This document shows positions 24,122 to 32,992 of a DNA stretch of 64,000 bases, in pieces (position 1 is the first letter of the stretch; every line of letters begins with the position of its first letter). The notes under the pieces were generated by a model. The model was given only the letters and a program-made list of their open reading frames with translations, was not told the DNA's origin and searched no databases. The stretch comes from an uncultured Lachnospiraceae bacterium (GTDB lineage Bacteria > Bacillota > Clostridia > Lachnospirales > Lachnospiraceae), in contig ONNQ01000005.1 of assembly GCA_900319245.1 (NCBI GenBank), positions 1 to 64,000 of the forward strand. Reading direction: 5' to 3'. The position numbers and the translations under genes are program-made.

Positions 24122-24193
24122 AGATCTGAACGGGATTTGAACCCGCACTCCATGCCTGGCAGGCAAGTATGCTATCCGTTACATCATCAGACC
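24122..24193 (-). tRNA. tRNA-Gly(GCC)
   Basis: Acceptor GGTCTGA/TCAGATC, D-stem ATGT/GCAT, anticodon loop CTGCCAG (GCC) on stem CTTGC/GCATG with one mismatch, T-arm GCGGG-TTCAAAT-CCCGT. First gene of the array in the direction of transcription. Confidence 0.78.
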
Positions 24194-24203
24194 GTTGAAT
24201 GGG

Positions 24204-24228
24204 CATGGTAAAGGTACCTGGCACCATG
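24204..24228. repeat. Small palindromic element next to the tRNA array
   Basis: CATGGT (24204-24209) and ACCATG (24223-24228) enclose the palindrome AGGTACCT. GC-balanced palindromes with GGTACC/GGCACC steps are frequent dispersed repeats in Firmicutes; here it marks the outer edge of the array. Confidence 0.35.
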
Positions 24229-24260
24229 AAATTACGAGAAGTATTGAGGAGAAACAGTAT

Positions 24261-24674
24261 ATGTGGTTATGGTTCGCATTGGGCTCTGCGGTTTTTGCCG
24301 CGCTTACATCTATACTCGCCAAGATCGGCATCGAAGGCGTAAACTCTAAACTGGCTACGGCGATCCGAACGATGGTTGTGGTGGTCATGGCCTGGGTCAT
24401 GGTGTTTCTGACGAACGCACAGGGCGGCATCAAATTCATCAGCCAGAAAAGCTGGATCTTTCTGATTCTGTCTGGTCTTGCTACGGGCGCGTCATGGTTG
24501 TGCTACTATAAGGCTTTGCAGATCGGAGAAGCATCCAAGGTCGTGCCTGTCGATAAGCTGAGCGTGGTCATCACGCTGGTGCTGGCTTTCATCTTCCTGC
24601 ATGAGGAATTCACTGTGAAGTCTCTGATAGGCTGTATCCTAATCGGTGCGGGAACGCTGGTCATGGTGCTGTAA
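24261..24674 (+). CDS. Half-size EamA/DMT family transporter
   Basis: 137 residues from the ATG at 24261 (TGAGGAG upstream), a better start than an upstream in-frame ATG. Four or five helices forming one EamA domain: WLWFALGSAVFAALTSILAK at the start, WLCYYKALQIGEASKVVPVDKL in the middle and a final helix LIGCILIGAGTLVMV. Single-domain members are thought to dimerise; substrates are unknown. Confidence 0.88.
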   Translation: MWLWFALGSAVFAALTSILAKIGIEGVNSKLATAIRTMVVVVMAWVMVFLTNAQGGIKFISQKSWIFLILSGLATGASWLCYYKALQIGEASKVVPVDKLSVVITLVLAFIFLHEEFTVKSLIGCILIGAGTLVMVL

Positions 24675-24714
24675 ACAGGATTAGGGGTCTGCCCCCAACG
24701 CGGGTGTATTGATT

Positions 24715-25161
24715 ATGGAATTTGGATGGATCAATCTGTTTGGCGCCGGCATTGTAGTGCTCATGATGATTCCCAATATCATTTATGCAGCCAGGCAAAA
24801 ACAGGACGAAACGCAAATAGAAGTCCCGCGTGGCCTATCTGCCTGTGAACAGGTGGGAAGATACGGCTGCATTATTTTGATGTGGCTGCCTCTGCTTGTC
24901 TGGAAATTTGGCTTTGGAAGTGTGGAAGAATTCCTAATCTATCTGGTTGGGAACGGAGCCTTGCTGCTGTGCTATTATTTGTTCTGGATGCTCTACTCCA
25001 AAAAAAAGACCTTATCAAAGGCAATGGCGTTAGCTGTCATTCCAACCGCGATATTTCTTCTTTCAGGCATACTGCTTCGCCATTGGCTTTTGGCGGCATT
25101 TGCAATTCTGTTCGGAATTGCTCATTGTACGATCACATACATGACGCATAAGGGATGTTAG
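24715..25161 (+). CDS. Small integral membrane protein
   Basis: 148 residues with four membrane helices (about 5-25, 50-68, 75-95 and 105-140). The second helix region CEQVGRYGCIILMWLPLLVWKFG and the charged loop RQKQDETQIEVPRG are its most distinctive parts. Family not recognised beyond uncharacterised Firmicutes membrane proteins. It lies 40 bp after the EamA gene, same strand. Confidence 0.7.
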   Translation: MEFGWINLFGAGIVVLMMIPNIIYAARQKQDETQIEVPRGLSACEQVGRYGCIILMWLPLLVWKFGFGSVEEFLIYLVGNGALLLCYYLFWMLYSKKKTLSKAMALAVIPTAIFLLSGILLRHWLLAAFAILFGIAHCTITYMTHKGC

Positions 25162-25214
25162 AATCAATTCAAAATAGATAAACAGGCATAATCCGCCTAA
25201 TAACTCCACAGAAT

Positions 25215-25772
25215 ATGAGAAAAGTACCAACAAGCGACTACAAACTCTATATCCCATCGAAGAACCATGTTCCGCTGCCGGATAAGATGAAAGAGTACCT
25301 TGCAATCTATACAACGGAATATGATGACAGCTATATTTTGGAACCGATTGTGGCGAGTGATCTGGAGGTGTATAGATCCAGTATTGTAAATCAGAAAGAG
25401 CGGATAGTCGAGGCGTCTATTGATTATGACGTATCTGATCCCAATGCAGGTTTCACGGTGAATGAGAAGCTGACGCGGATACGAAAGCTGAACCGCAAGA
25501 TTGGAGAGAATCTGAAGATTCTGTACAACTATCGCTGCCAGATCTGCGGGAAGACGATTGGTGAAGAGTACGGTTCCCATATCGCTGAGGCACATCACAT
25601 CGACTATTATGTGAACAGTCTGAACAACGATTCAAACAACCAGATGGCCGTGTGCCCGAATCATCACAGTATAATCCATGATGCTAATCCGAGGTTTGAT
25701 AGGAAGAGAATGCTGTATCTATATCCGAATGGAGTAGAGCAGAAGATTGTGGTAAATTTGCATTTGAGGTGA
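25215..25772 (+). CDS. HNH endonuclease domain protein, probably 5'-truncated
   Basis: 185 residues. The C-terminal half has an HNH nuclease with zinc-binding CxxC (YRCQICGKTIG), the catalytic EAHHIDYY and a second zinc site plus H in NQMAVCPNHHSIIHD. Such domains cut DNA and usually sit at the C-terminus of restriction-type proteins. No ribosome site is seen before the ATG, and the frame is open for only 11 codons upstream, so the N-terminal specificity part may have been lost. Confidence 0.75.
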   Translation: MRKVPTSDYKLYIPSKNHVPLPDKMKEYLAIYTTEYDDSYILEPIVASDLEVYRSSIVNQKERIVEASIDYDVSDPNAGFTVNEKLTRIRKLNRKIGENLKILYNYRCQICGKTIGEEYGSHIAEAHHIDYYVNSLNNDSNNQMAVCPNHHSIIHDANPRFDRKRMLYLYPNGVEQKIVVNLHLR

Positions 25773-25828
25773 ACTGTTTATCTACATACCATTAGTACTA
25801 TTATGATATATGAAAGGATCCCTTTTCT

Positions 25829-26386
25829 ATGATATATCTCGATCCTCATAGGATAATCGAAACCCGAATTGCTGAAAGCATGGGATTTGACAAATACAAA
25901 ATGATTATTGAGCATGTCCGCAAGGTTGATGTATCTGCGGATTTGGATTTTCAGCGTAAGTATAACGGATTCTACCGGATTCGGCGAAATGCGGAATGGC
26001 GGGCTGCTTATTATGGCCTCTTTGAAGAAATTAAAAACAGTAGTCCAACTTTCGAACAGATCATTCGCACATTATACAGAGATACAGGAAATATTGAAGT
26101 TTCATTTTCCAGTAAAATGCTTGCTACGGTAGATGTGAATAAGCCCATTTGGGATCGCTATGTGGCCAGCAATCTGTGCTTGAATTTAAAAGGCAAAACG
26201 AAGGACGAACAATTGGAGTGCGCCATTGACCTTTATAACCAGATGATCTGCTGGTATGAAGATTTTGTCAAAACAGAGAATGCTAAAGAGTGTATCGCTG
26301 AATTCAACAAGATACTCCCGAATTATGCTTGGATGAGTGACGTGAAGAAGATTGATTTTTATTTGTGGAGTAAGAGAGAAGGATGA
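25829..26386 (+). CDS. Hypothetical protein
   Basis: 185 residues with a good AAAGGA site. No family recognised with certainty. The sequence is mostly helical, with conserved-looking stretches NGFYRIRRNAEWRAAYY, FSSKMLATVDVNKPIWDRYV and a C-terminal KKIDFYLWSK. The middle motif resembles a helix-hairpin-helix-type nucleic acid-binding protein, but this is weak. Same strand as the HNH gene, 56 bp away; they may be one accessory unit. Confidence 0.65.
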   Translation: MIYLDPHRIIETRIAESMGFDKYKMIIEHVRKVDVSADLDFQRKYNGFYRIRRNAEWRAAYYGLFEEIKNSSPTFEQIIRTLYRDTGNIEVSFSSKMLATVDVNKPIWDRYVASNLCLNLKGKTKDEQLECAIDLYNQMICWYEDFVKTENAKECIAEFNKILPNYAWMSDVKKIDFYLWSKREG

Positions 26387-26580
26387 TATGGTGTAAAGGT
26401 CATTGGATTGAGGTGTCAGAAACCATAAAAGAATTCATAAATGAGTTTATTGCTTATTAATAGTGTCAGGGCACCAAGGTTCCAAAGGATTTTCTTCTTG
26501 ACGCGATAGAGTAGGATAAAAAGCTGCGATCTTATTATTTTAGCAAAGCTTCAACGAATAAATACAGTGCAAAATTCAGC

Positions 26581-26724
26581 ATGATTCAGATACGAGTTCA
26601 GCAGGAAGAAAGAGACAGAATTGTGGAGCATGCGGTCAGCCGGGGAGAATCTATGACCGCCTTTATTAATAGGGCAGTGCGGGAAACGATGGAACGGGAT
26701 AATGCCGAAAGCAGGGATAAATAA
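26581..26724 (+). pseudogene. Ribbon-helix-helix (Arc/CopG-like) protein remnant
   Basis: The frame reads KASTNKYSAKFSMIQIRVQQ and on to GESMTAFINRAVRETMERD, the pattern of small RHH antitoxin-like proteins in Clostridia. The normal start codon region (about 26530) has no ATG, so translation could begin only at the internal ATG at 26581 (47 residues), which removes the DNA-contacting strand. Upstream, 26387-26580 holds only a 25-codon frame and fragments. Confidence 0.5.
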
Positions 26725-27126
26725 AGAAAAATATTAGCAGACTATAGTAGTGCGAAAAGGAATATCAGGTAAAAAACACATCGGATTAACCTGTAATAGT
26801 GATAGTGTTGGGGGAATTGGTTTCATAGTAAAGCAATGATAATAGCTTATCTTAGGAGATTTCGAGTACTTGAGAAGAGTCGATGTCTCTTTTTTGGTGC
26901 CATAATGAGGTCAAATGACAACATTTTGCTTATTGATGGTTTCTGGTCGGAAAGACGGACAGCTATGCGCAGGCATAATTGTTACAATGGAATCCGCTAC
27001 TATTTGGGGATATAATGATAATGCCGTATTAGAAACTTATTGGTACGAAATACCTTTATTAATATACATAGGACCATACTGAATTCTAATCACAATCATT
27101 TTAATTGTAAAAGCAGGTGGGCAAAT
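26725..27126 (+). other. Non-coding stretch upstream of BREX
   Basis: About 400 bases, AT-rich, with no supported gene. A GAGA/TCTC hairpin followed by six Ts near 26870-26895 may be a weak terminator, and GGGGATATAAT at 27006-27016 could be the -10 of the BREX promoter, without a good -35. Confidence 0.4.
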
Positions 27127-27729
27127 ATGAATTCTGGAAATTACAGCGCAGGCGCAGTAAAGCACGCATTCTGGTTTATGGAATTTCGAAAGGTGGTCTC
27201 CCTAAGGTCGGAAGGAAGGACCTGGGAGGAGATCAGGAAACTGAGTGAAGAGGAGAATATATTCGGGTCGCCTACGCTGGCCAGGGCGAAGCAGATCTTT
27301 CATACCGTGTCGGCAAGAGTAAAGGGACTGGATGACAGCTTTTATCCTCTTTTCCAGGAGGGAGACCTGGCTACGCAGAAACTCTTTGCCTTGGTAGCAA
27401 TTATGGCAAGTGATGAGCTTTTTGCGGTGTTTTTCTATGAAGTGATCCGGGAGAAGATGATCATCGGGATCAACGAATACTCTCCCAGCGACATCCGCCT
27501 ATTCTTTAAAAACAAACAGGAGCAGAGCGAGAAAGCTGCCAAATGGACAGACCAGACTCTGGAGCGGCTGGGACAAAGCTACAGAAACTTCCTGATGGAA
27601 GCCGGTGTAACAGACAGTGGAAGAGAAACACGCAAGATACTGAAACCGCTCCTCGTACCGGAGATGGAGAGATGGTTAGAAGAACAGCATATGGCGTACT
27701 ACTTGAAAGCGCTGAAAGGAGAAAGATGA
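27127..27729 (+). CDS. brxA: BREX protein BrxA (DUF1819)
   Basis: 200 residues from the ATG at 27127 (AGGTGGG upstream). The sequence AGAVKHAFWFMEFRKVVSLRSEG and the ARAKQIFHTVSARVKGL region are typical of DUF1819, which is BrxA, a small DNA-binding protein of the BREX phage-exclusion system. Established role: member of the type 1 core set. Its stop overlaps the brxB start by 4 bp (ATGA). Confidence 0.92.
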   Translation: MNSGNYSAGAVKHAFWFMEFRKVVSLRSEGRTWEEIRKLSEEENIFGSPTLARAKQIFHTVSARVKGLDDSFYPLFQEGDLATQKLFALVAIMASDELFAVFFYEVIREKMIIGINEYSPSDIRLFFKNKQEQSEKAAKWTDQTLERLGQSYRNFLMEAGVTDSGRETRKILKPLLVPEMERWLEEQHMAYYLKALKGER

Positions 27730-28307
27730 TGGCAGGGTTACAGGAACGCTTGGATCAGATGGAAGCTGCTATTCATAAGCCTTCTTTCAGGCAGAGCAGC
27801 GGCCGGGCCAATGAAGTGAATTACTGGGTGTTCGATTATGATCCCGCGAAGGAACTGGAAGTCCGGGAGCGAGTCGAATACATGAAGAAGAAAAATGCGA
27901 GAGGCACAGACGGCTTTGAACTGGTGGTATTTGATCTGTATGACATGATCATGGACTATCTGGAGAAAAAGGACTTCGTAAAGTCCTATGTCCGCTATGA
28001 GCAGCGCCGCGGCTTTGATTACATTATCCGGGCCGTATCTACGTCGATGAAGATGAACGAGGATGACAGCATCCTGATCCAGAAGATCGTGGAGCAGACC
28101 CCGGAGAACGCAATTGTGTTTTTAACCGGTGTGGGCAAATGTTACCCACTCCTTAGGTCGCATAAAATATTGAACAACCTGCATCAATCTGTACTGAAAG
28201 CACCGGTGGTATTGTTCTTCCCCGGAACATATACCGAGCAGGAGCTGATTCTTTTCAACGAAATCAAAGACGACAATTACTATCGCGCATTCAAACTTGT
28301 AAAGTGA
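27726..28307 (+). CDS. brxB: BREX protein BrxB (DUF1788)
   Basis: 193 residues. NEVNYWVFDYDPAKELEVRE and the C-terminal LHQSVLKAPVVLFFPGTY are the DUF1788 signature. BrxB is required in characterised type 1 BREX systems, with unknown biochemistry. Start at 27726 overlaps brxA; a second ATG follows immediately. Confidence 0.92.
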   Translation: MMAGLQERLDQMEAAIHKPSFRQSSGRANEVNYWVFDYDPAKELEVRERVEYMKKKNARGTDGFELVVFDLYDMIMDYLEKKDFVKSYVRYEQRRGFDYIIRAVSTSMKMNEDDSILIQKIVEQTPENAIVFLTGVGKCYPLLRSHKILNNLHQSVLKAPVVLFFPGTYTEQELILFNEIKDDNYYRAFKLVK

Positions 28308-28316
28308 GGTACGGAT

Positions 28317-31300
28317 ATGCAGATCAGGGAAATGTTCAAAAAATCGATCACCCGTGACATCCAGGGCGTCGTTATTGCCGGACAGGGTGAAAAAAACAAT
28401 ATTGCAACGGAGTTGGAAGAATACGTCGTGACGCCGGAGCTGCAGCGGCATTTTGCAGATTTCTTCTCTGCATACGCTAAAGGCGTCAATGGCGAGACCA
28501 CCAAGATGGGCGTGTGGATTTCCGGCTTCTTCGGAAGTGGTAAATCACACTTGCTGAAGATCCTCTCCTATGTTCTGGACAATGAAGTTGTCGGCGGTAA
28601 GCGTGCCATTGACTATTTTATAGATGATAAGAAGATCACCGATCCGATGGTGCTCGCGGATATGCAGCTGGCAGCCAATACACCGTCTGACGTCATAATC
28701 TTCAATATTGATGCGAAGAGTGAGTCCGACGGCAAATCTAACAAGGATGCTATAGTAAATGTTTTTCTGAAAGTCTTCAATAACTCCCTCGGATTCTGTG
28801 GTGCTATTCCGTATCTGGCCGACCTTGAGAGGAAACTCACTGAGGACGGGAAATATGAGCAGTTCAAGGAGACCTATCAGAGAGTGACCGGTCACAACTG
28901 GTATGAGGAACGCCATGAATTCCTGTCCAGACAGGACGGCGTAGTGGATACCCTGATCGAGATGGGCTATATGAGCGAAAAAGCTGCCTGGAACTGGTGC
29001 GATGCGGCAATCGGTGATTATCAGATCAGCATTGAAGATTTTGCCAAGCGGGTAAAGGCATACATTGACCGTCAGGGGAATAATCATCATGTTGTATTTC
29101 TGGTAGACGAGATCGGCCAGTATATCGGTGAAGATTCCAAGCTGATGCTGAACTTGCAGACGGTGACAGAAGAACTTGGAAAAGAATGCAAGGGCAAGGC
29201 ATGGGTCATCGTGACCAGCCAGCAGGATATTGATTCCATCACCAAAGTAAAAGGCAACGACTTCTCCAAGATTCAGGGACGTTTCGACACGAGGCTTTCG
29301 CTTTCTTCCGCGAACGTTGATACGGTCATCAAGAAAAGAATCCTGGACAAGACTGATACTGCAGCGCAGACACTCAGACTCCTGTATGAGCAGAAAAGTA
29401 CAATCATCAAGAACTTGATCGTATTCAATGACGGCGTAGAGAAAAAGCTGTATGCAAACGGAAGGGACTTCTCGGAAGTCTATCCGTTCATTCCATATCA
29501 GTTTAATCTGCTGGCAAGCGTGCTGACTTCGATCCGTACCCATGGTGCATCCGGCAAGCATCTATCCGAGGGCGAGCGTTCCATGCTGGCTCTGTTCAAA
29601 GAGTCCGCCATGGCACTCAAGGATGAAAATGTAGGGGCAATCGTCCCGTTCCATCGTTTCTATGATGCGCTGGAGAACTTCCTGGATCACAGCCATAAGG
29701 GTGTCATTATCAGAGCTTATGATAATAGTTATATCAATCCGGATCATAAGGACAGGGACGTTTTCACTATCAATGTGCTGAAGACCCTGTTCATGATCAA
29801 GTACATCCTTGAGATCGAATCGAACATTGACAATATCACCAGCCTTATGATCGAGAACATCGACGATGACCGCATTGAAATCAAGGGGCGTGTTGAGGAA
29901 GCATTGAAGGTTCTGATGCGACAGATGCTGGTGCAGAAAAACGGCTCTCATTATGTTTTCCTGACCGATGAAGAACAGGAAATCAATCGTGAGATCGACA
30001 GCCAGAACGTCGAAATGGCCGAGGTCATTAATAAAGTATCCGAGATGATCTATGAGGATATCTTTACGGATAAGAAGTACCGTTATCCCGCATTCAATGG
30101 CCGCTATTCCTTCAGCTTTAACCAGGCTGTGGATGACAGACCTTATAAGGCGAACCAGAATTACGACATCGGCGTCCGTGTTCTTACTCCCTGGTACGAG
30201 GGCGGTAACGACGACCTGACATTGCGTATGGTATCCGGTCAGAAGAAGGAAGTACTGGTGGTTCTGCCCAACGATGCAGCGTTCCTGGATGAAATCCGGC
30301 AGTATCTGAAGATTGAAAAATTCCTGCGCCTGAATACGTCTACACAACTTGCCAAGTATGAAACGATAAAAGAGGCAAAGCGTGTGGAAATGCGGGAGCG
30401 CAATGCGAATGCCAAGCTGTATCTGACGGAAAGCCTGAAGAAAGCAACCATCTATGTGAATGGCGACGTGGCCCGAGTTTCCGCGAAGGAAGTTTCTTCC
30501 CGCATTACGGAAGCGCTTGGCAGACTGGTACAGACGGTTTACAACAAGCTTTCATATATTGATACAGCTATGAGTGAAGCAGAGATTCGGAAAATGTTCC
30601 ACTCCACCAACCAGCTGACCCTTAACCTTGAAGGCGGTACGGATGCCAATGTACATGCGCTTGATGACGTGCTGCAGTTCATCGCCACGAATACGCATAT
30701 GCACATGAAGACTTCCATGAAGACAGTCAAGGATCGTTTTATGAAAGCTCCCTATGGTTTCGTGGAGGATGATGTGCACTGGCTGATTGCGCGTCTGTTC
30801 AAGCGCGGCGATCTCGCCTTTACGGTCAATGGCGTAAGCGTCAACCAGAACAATAAGACGGAAGAGGAACTGATCAGCTTTATCACGAAGAAAGCGTTCG
30901 TGGAGAAGCTCCTTCTGGAAGAGCGTATTCGTGTCGATGAGAGGGACAAGAAGGCTGTTCGGGATGTGATGAAGGAACTCTTCGGAACTACCGGTGTGGC
31001 AGAAGATGAAGACAGCATCATGAAGAACTTCCAGAGATACGCGCAGAATACTATCAACGAAATATTGCGTCTGGAACCGCAATATCAGAATTATAAATAC
31101 CCCGGCAAAAAAGTGCTGGATACCGCCAAGAAGCTGATGCAGAAAGTAATTCAGATTCAGTCCCCGCTGGAATTCTTTAAGCATGTCTCTAAGAACAGAG
31201 AAGACTTCTATGATTTTGCTGAGGATTATGAACCGGTAAAAGCATTCTTCAACGGTGAACAGATGCAGATCTTCACCAGGGCGCTGGATATGCTGGCCAT

Positions 31301-31961
31301 CTATGATGACAGCAAGACGTACATTGTGGATGAAGAGCTGGAAAAGATCGTTGCGGAGATGAGGCAGATAACCAAACAGGATAAGCCGTATCCCAATATT
31401 CCGAAACTGCCTGAACTTCGCAGCAGGTTTATAATGGCATATTCAAAGATCCTGGAAAGAGAAGGAAAGCCGGTACTGGACGCGATCGATCAGGCAAAGA
31501 ACAGAGTGCTTGAAGTCCTTGACACAAAAGAATATGCCGCTGAGAAACGCGCCAAGTATAATGAGCAGTTCCGTGAGATTCGGGAAGGGGCAGAGCGCTG
31601 TAACAACGTGTCTTCACTCAGAAGTTTTGCGGACAAGGCGGATGCCTTGAAGATTCGTCTCATGAACGAGATGGATGCGCTGGATCGTCAGATCGCTTAT
31701 GAAAAAGCTCTGAAGGCTAAGCAAGAAGCTGAGGAAGCGGCACGCAAGGCGAAAAAAGAAGGAAAAGAAATAGAAATCGTTACACCGGTTCTGGATCCTG
31801 TGAAGATCAAGAAGACGAAGAATGTCACGATTAAGAACATGACGAATACTTCTTCCTGGAGACTGGAGAGTGAGCAGGATATTGACACGTATCTTGCAGC
31901 GCTTAGAAAGGCTCTGATAGAGGAACTGGAAGGAACTGATATTGTAAATGTGGAGTTCTAA
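28317..31961 (+). CDS. brxC: BREX P-loop ATPase BrxC
   Basis: 1214 residues, the family's usual size. The Walker A is GFFGSGKSHLLKIL (about residues 69-82) and the Walker B with VVFLVDEIGQYIG (about 260). BrxC (PglY-like) is a large AAA-type ATPase needed for both methylation and phage exclusion. The last quarter is a helical, charged region. The stop overlaps the next start (TAATG), so translation is coupled. Confidence 0.95.
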   Translation: MQIREMFKKSITRDIQGVVIAGQGEKNNIATELEEYVVTPELQRHFADFFSAYAKGVNGETTKMGVWISGFFGSGKSHLLKILSYVLDNEVVGGKRAIDYFIDDKKITDPMVLADMQLAANTPSDVIIFNIDAKSESDGKSNKDAIVNVFLKVFNNSLGFCGAIPYLADLERKLTEDGKYEQFKETYQRVTGHNWYEERHEFLSRQDGVVDTLIEMGYMSEKAAWNWCDAAIGDYQISIEDFAKRVKAYIDRQGNNHHVVFLVDEIGQYIGEDSKLMLNLQTVTEELGKECKGKAWVIVTSQQDIDSITKVKGNDFSKIQGRFDTRLSLSSANVDTVIKKRILDKTDTAAQTLRLLYEQKSTIIKNLIVFNDGVEKKLYANGRDFSEVYPFIPYQFNLLASVLTSIRTHGASGKHLSEGERSMLALFKESAMALKDENVGAIVPFHRFYDALENFLDHSHKGVIIRAYDNSYINPDHKDRDVFTINVLKTLFMIKYILEIESNIDNITSLMIENIDDDRIEIKGRVEEALKVLMRQMLVQKNGSHYVFLTDEEQEINREIDSQNVEMAEVINKVSEMIYEDIFTDKKYRYPAFNGRYSFSFNQAVDDRPYKANQNYDIGVRVLTPWYEGGNDDLTLRMVSGQKKEVLVVLPNDAAFLDEIRQYLKIEKFLRLNTSTQLAKYETIKEAKRVEMRERNANAKLYLTESLKKATIYVNGDVARVSAKEVSSRITEALGRLVQTVYNKLSYIDTAMSEAEIRKMFHSTNQLTLNLEGGTDANVHALDDVLQFIATNTHMHMKTSMKTVKDRFMKAPYGFVEDDVHWLIARLFKRGDLAFTVNGVSVNQNNKTEEELISFITKKAFVEKLLLEERIRVDERDKKAVRDVMKELFGTTGVAEDEDSIMKNFQRYAQNTINEILRLEPQYQNYKYPGKKVLDTAKKLMQKVIQIQSPLEFFKHVSKNREDFYDFAEDYEPVKAFFNGEQMQIFTRALDMLAIYDDSKTYIVDEELEKIVAEMRQITKQDKPYPNIPKLPELRSRFIMAYSKILEREGKPVLDAIDQAKNRVLEVLDTKEYAAEKRAKYNEQFREIREGAERCNNVSSLRSFADKADALKIRLMNEMDALDRQIAYEKALKAKQEAEEAARKAKKEGKEIEIVTPVLDPVKIKKTKNVTIKNMTNTSSWRLESEQDIDTYLAALRKALIEELEGTDIVNVEF

Positions 31962-32992
31962 TGAGTAAAGACTATTTCAGAAATACTATACGAGCATTAG
32001 AAGAATTAAGCAGAACAACGACATATACCATGGAGATTCTCCCTGATCAGGATGGGTATATTGACAAAGAGTGTCCCAATGAAGACTGTCTTTCCCAGTT
32101 CAAGGTCAATGATGAGGATTGGGGGAATCTGTTTTCTGACGAAGCAGTGTATTGTCCATTTTGCGGACATTCTGCGCCAGCGGACAAATGGTGGACAACA
32201 GAACAAGTCGAACAGGCGAAGAGGCAGGCGGTAAAGAGTGTAGAGGCAAAACTCGGTAATGCTCTTAGCAAGGATGCCAGAGAGTTTAATCGGTCACAGC
32301 CAAGAAATAGCTTCATCAAGATGTCAATGAAGTACAAGGGCCCGACTCATTTTGTAAATGTTCCCGCAGAAGCGTTAGCTGAGATGGAGCAAAAGATACA
32401 GTGTGATGACTGCGGCGCAAGGTATGCGGTTATTGGTTCAGCATTCTTCTGCCCTTGCTGCGGTAAAAACTCTGCGAGGTTGACTTTTACTAATACCATT
32501 GAAAAAGTGCGGGCAAAAGTCAGAAATATTGAGGCTATTAGAGAACTGATTTCGCAAACAAGCAAGGATGAGGCCGCAAGGACGTGTACATCCTTGCTTG
32601 AAAGCTGCATTCCAGATCTCGTTGTGGCATTTCAGCGCGTATGCGAATGTGTCTACCCGCAGCTTCCAGGTGCCGGTTCATTACGCCGAAATGTATTTCA
32701 GCGCTTGAATGACGGTTCAGCACTTTGGAGGAATCTTGTTGGACAGGGATATGAAGACTGGATTGATTCTTCGGAAATGAGAAGCCTGCGCATCTGCTTC
32801 CAGCAAAGACATCTGTTCCAGCATCAAGATGGAATTGTAGATCAGGATTATATCGACAAAAGCGGAGACACGACATATCAAATAGGGCAGCACATCATTG
32901 TGAAAAAAGAAGACGTACTGCTGTATACGGATATTGTCGAAAAGATTGGCAATCATGTCCTCGGATTATTAGGAGGTACTACTCATGAATAA
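31961..32992 (+). CDS. Double zinc-ribbon protein with HEPN-like C-terminus, inside BREX
   Basis: 343 residues, not a standard BREX gene. The N-terminal half has two zinc ribbons: ECPNEDC...YCPFCGH (about 36-69) and QCDDCGARYA...FFCPCCGK (about 147-167). The C-terminal third (about 215-340) is helical and contains RICFQQRHLFQHQDGIVD, an Rx6H arrangement like that of HEPN RNases, followed by a YQIGQHIIVKKEDVL segment often found after it. It overlaps brxC by 1 bp and pglX by 8 bp. I infer a BREX-linked accessory, perhaps an RNA-targeting effector; the HEPN call is from pattern only. Confidence 0.7.
   Translation: MSKDYFRNTIRALEELSRTTTYTMEILPDQDGYIDKECPNEDCLSQFKVNDEDWGNLFSDEAVYCPFCGHSAPADKWWTTEQVEQAKRQAVKSVEAKLGNALSKDAREFNRSQPRNSFIKMSMKYKGPTHFVNVPAEALAEMEQKIQCDDCGARYAVIGSAFFCPCCGKNSARLTFTNTIEKVRAKVRNIEAIRELISQTSKDEAARTCTSLLESCIPDLVVAFQRVCECVYPQLPGAGSLRRNVFQRLNDGSALWRNLVGQGYEDWIDSSEMRSLRICFQQRHLFQHQDGIVDQDYIDKSGDTTYQIGQHIIVKKEDVLLYTDIVEKIGNHVLGLLGGTTHE

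Noticed and set aside
22966-24193. Repeated GGTTCGAA-type motifs read as a dispersed repeat family
   Set aside because: They are the T-arms of tRNA genes on the minus strand.
28545-30347. Two long minus-strand frames over brxC
   Set aside because: They mirror a clear BrxC coding region and lack ribosome sites and family motifs.
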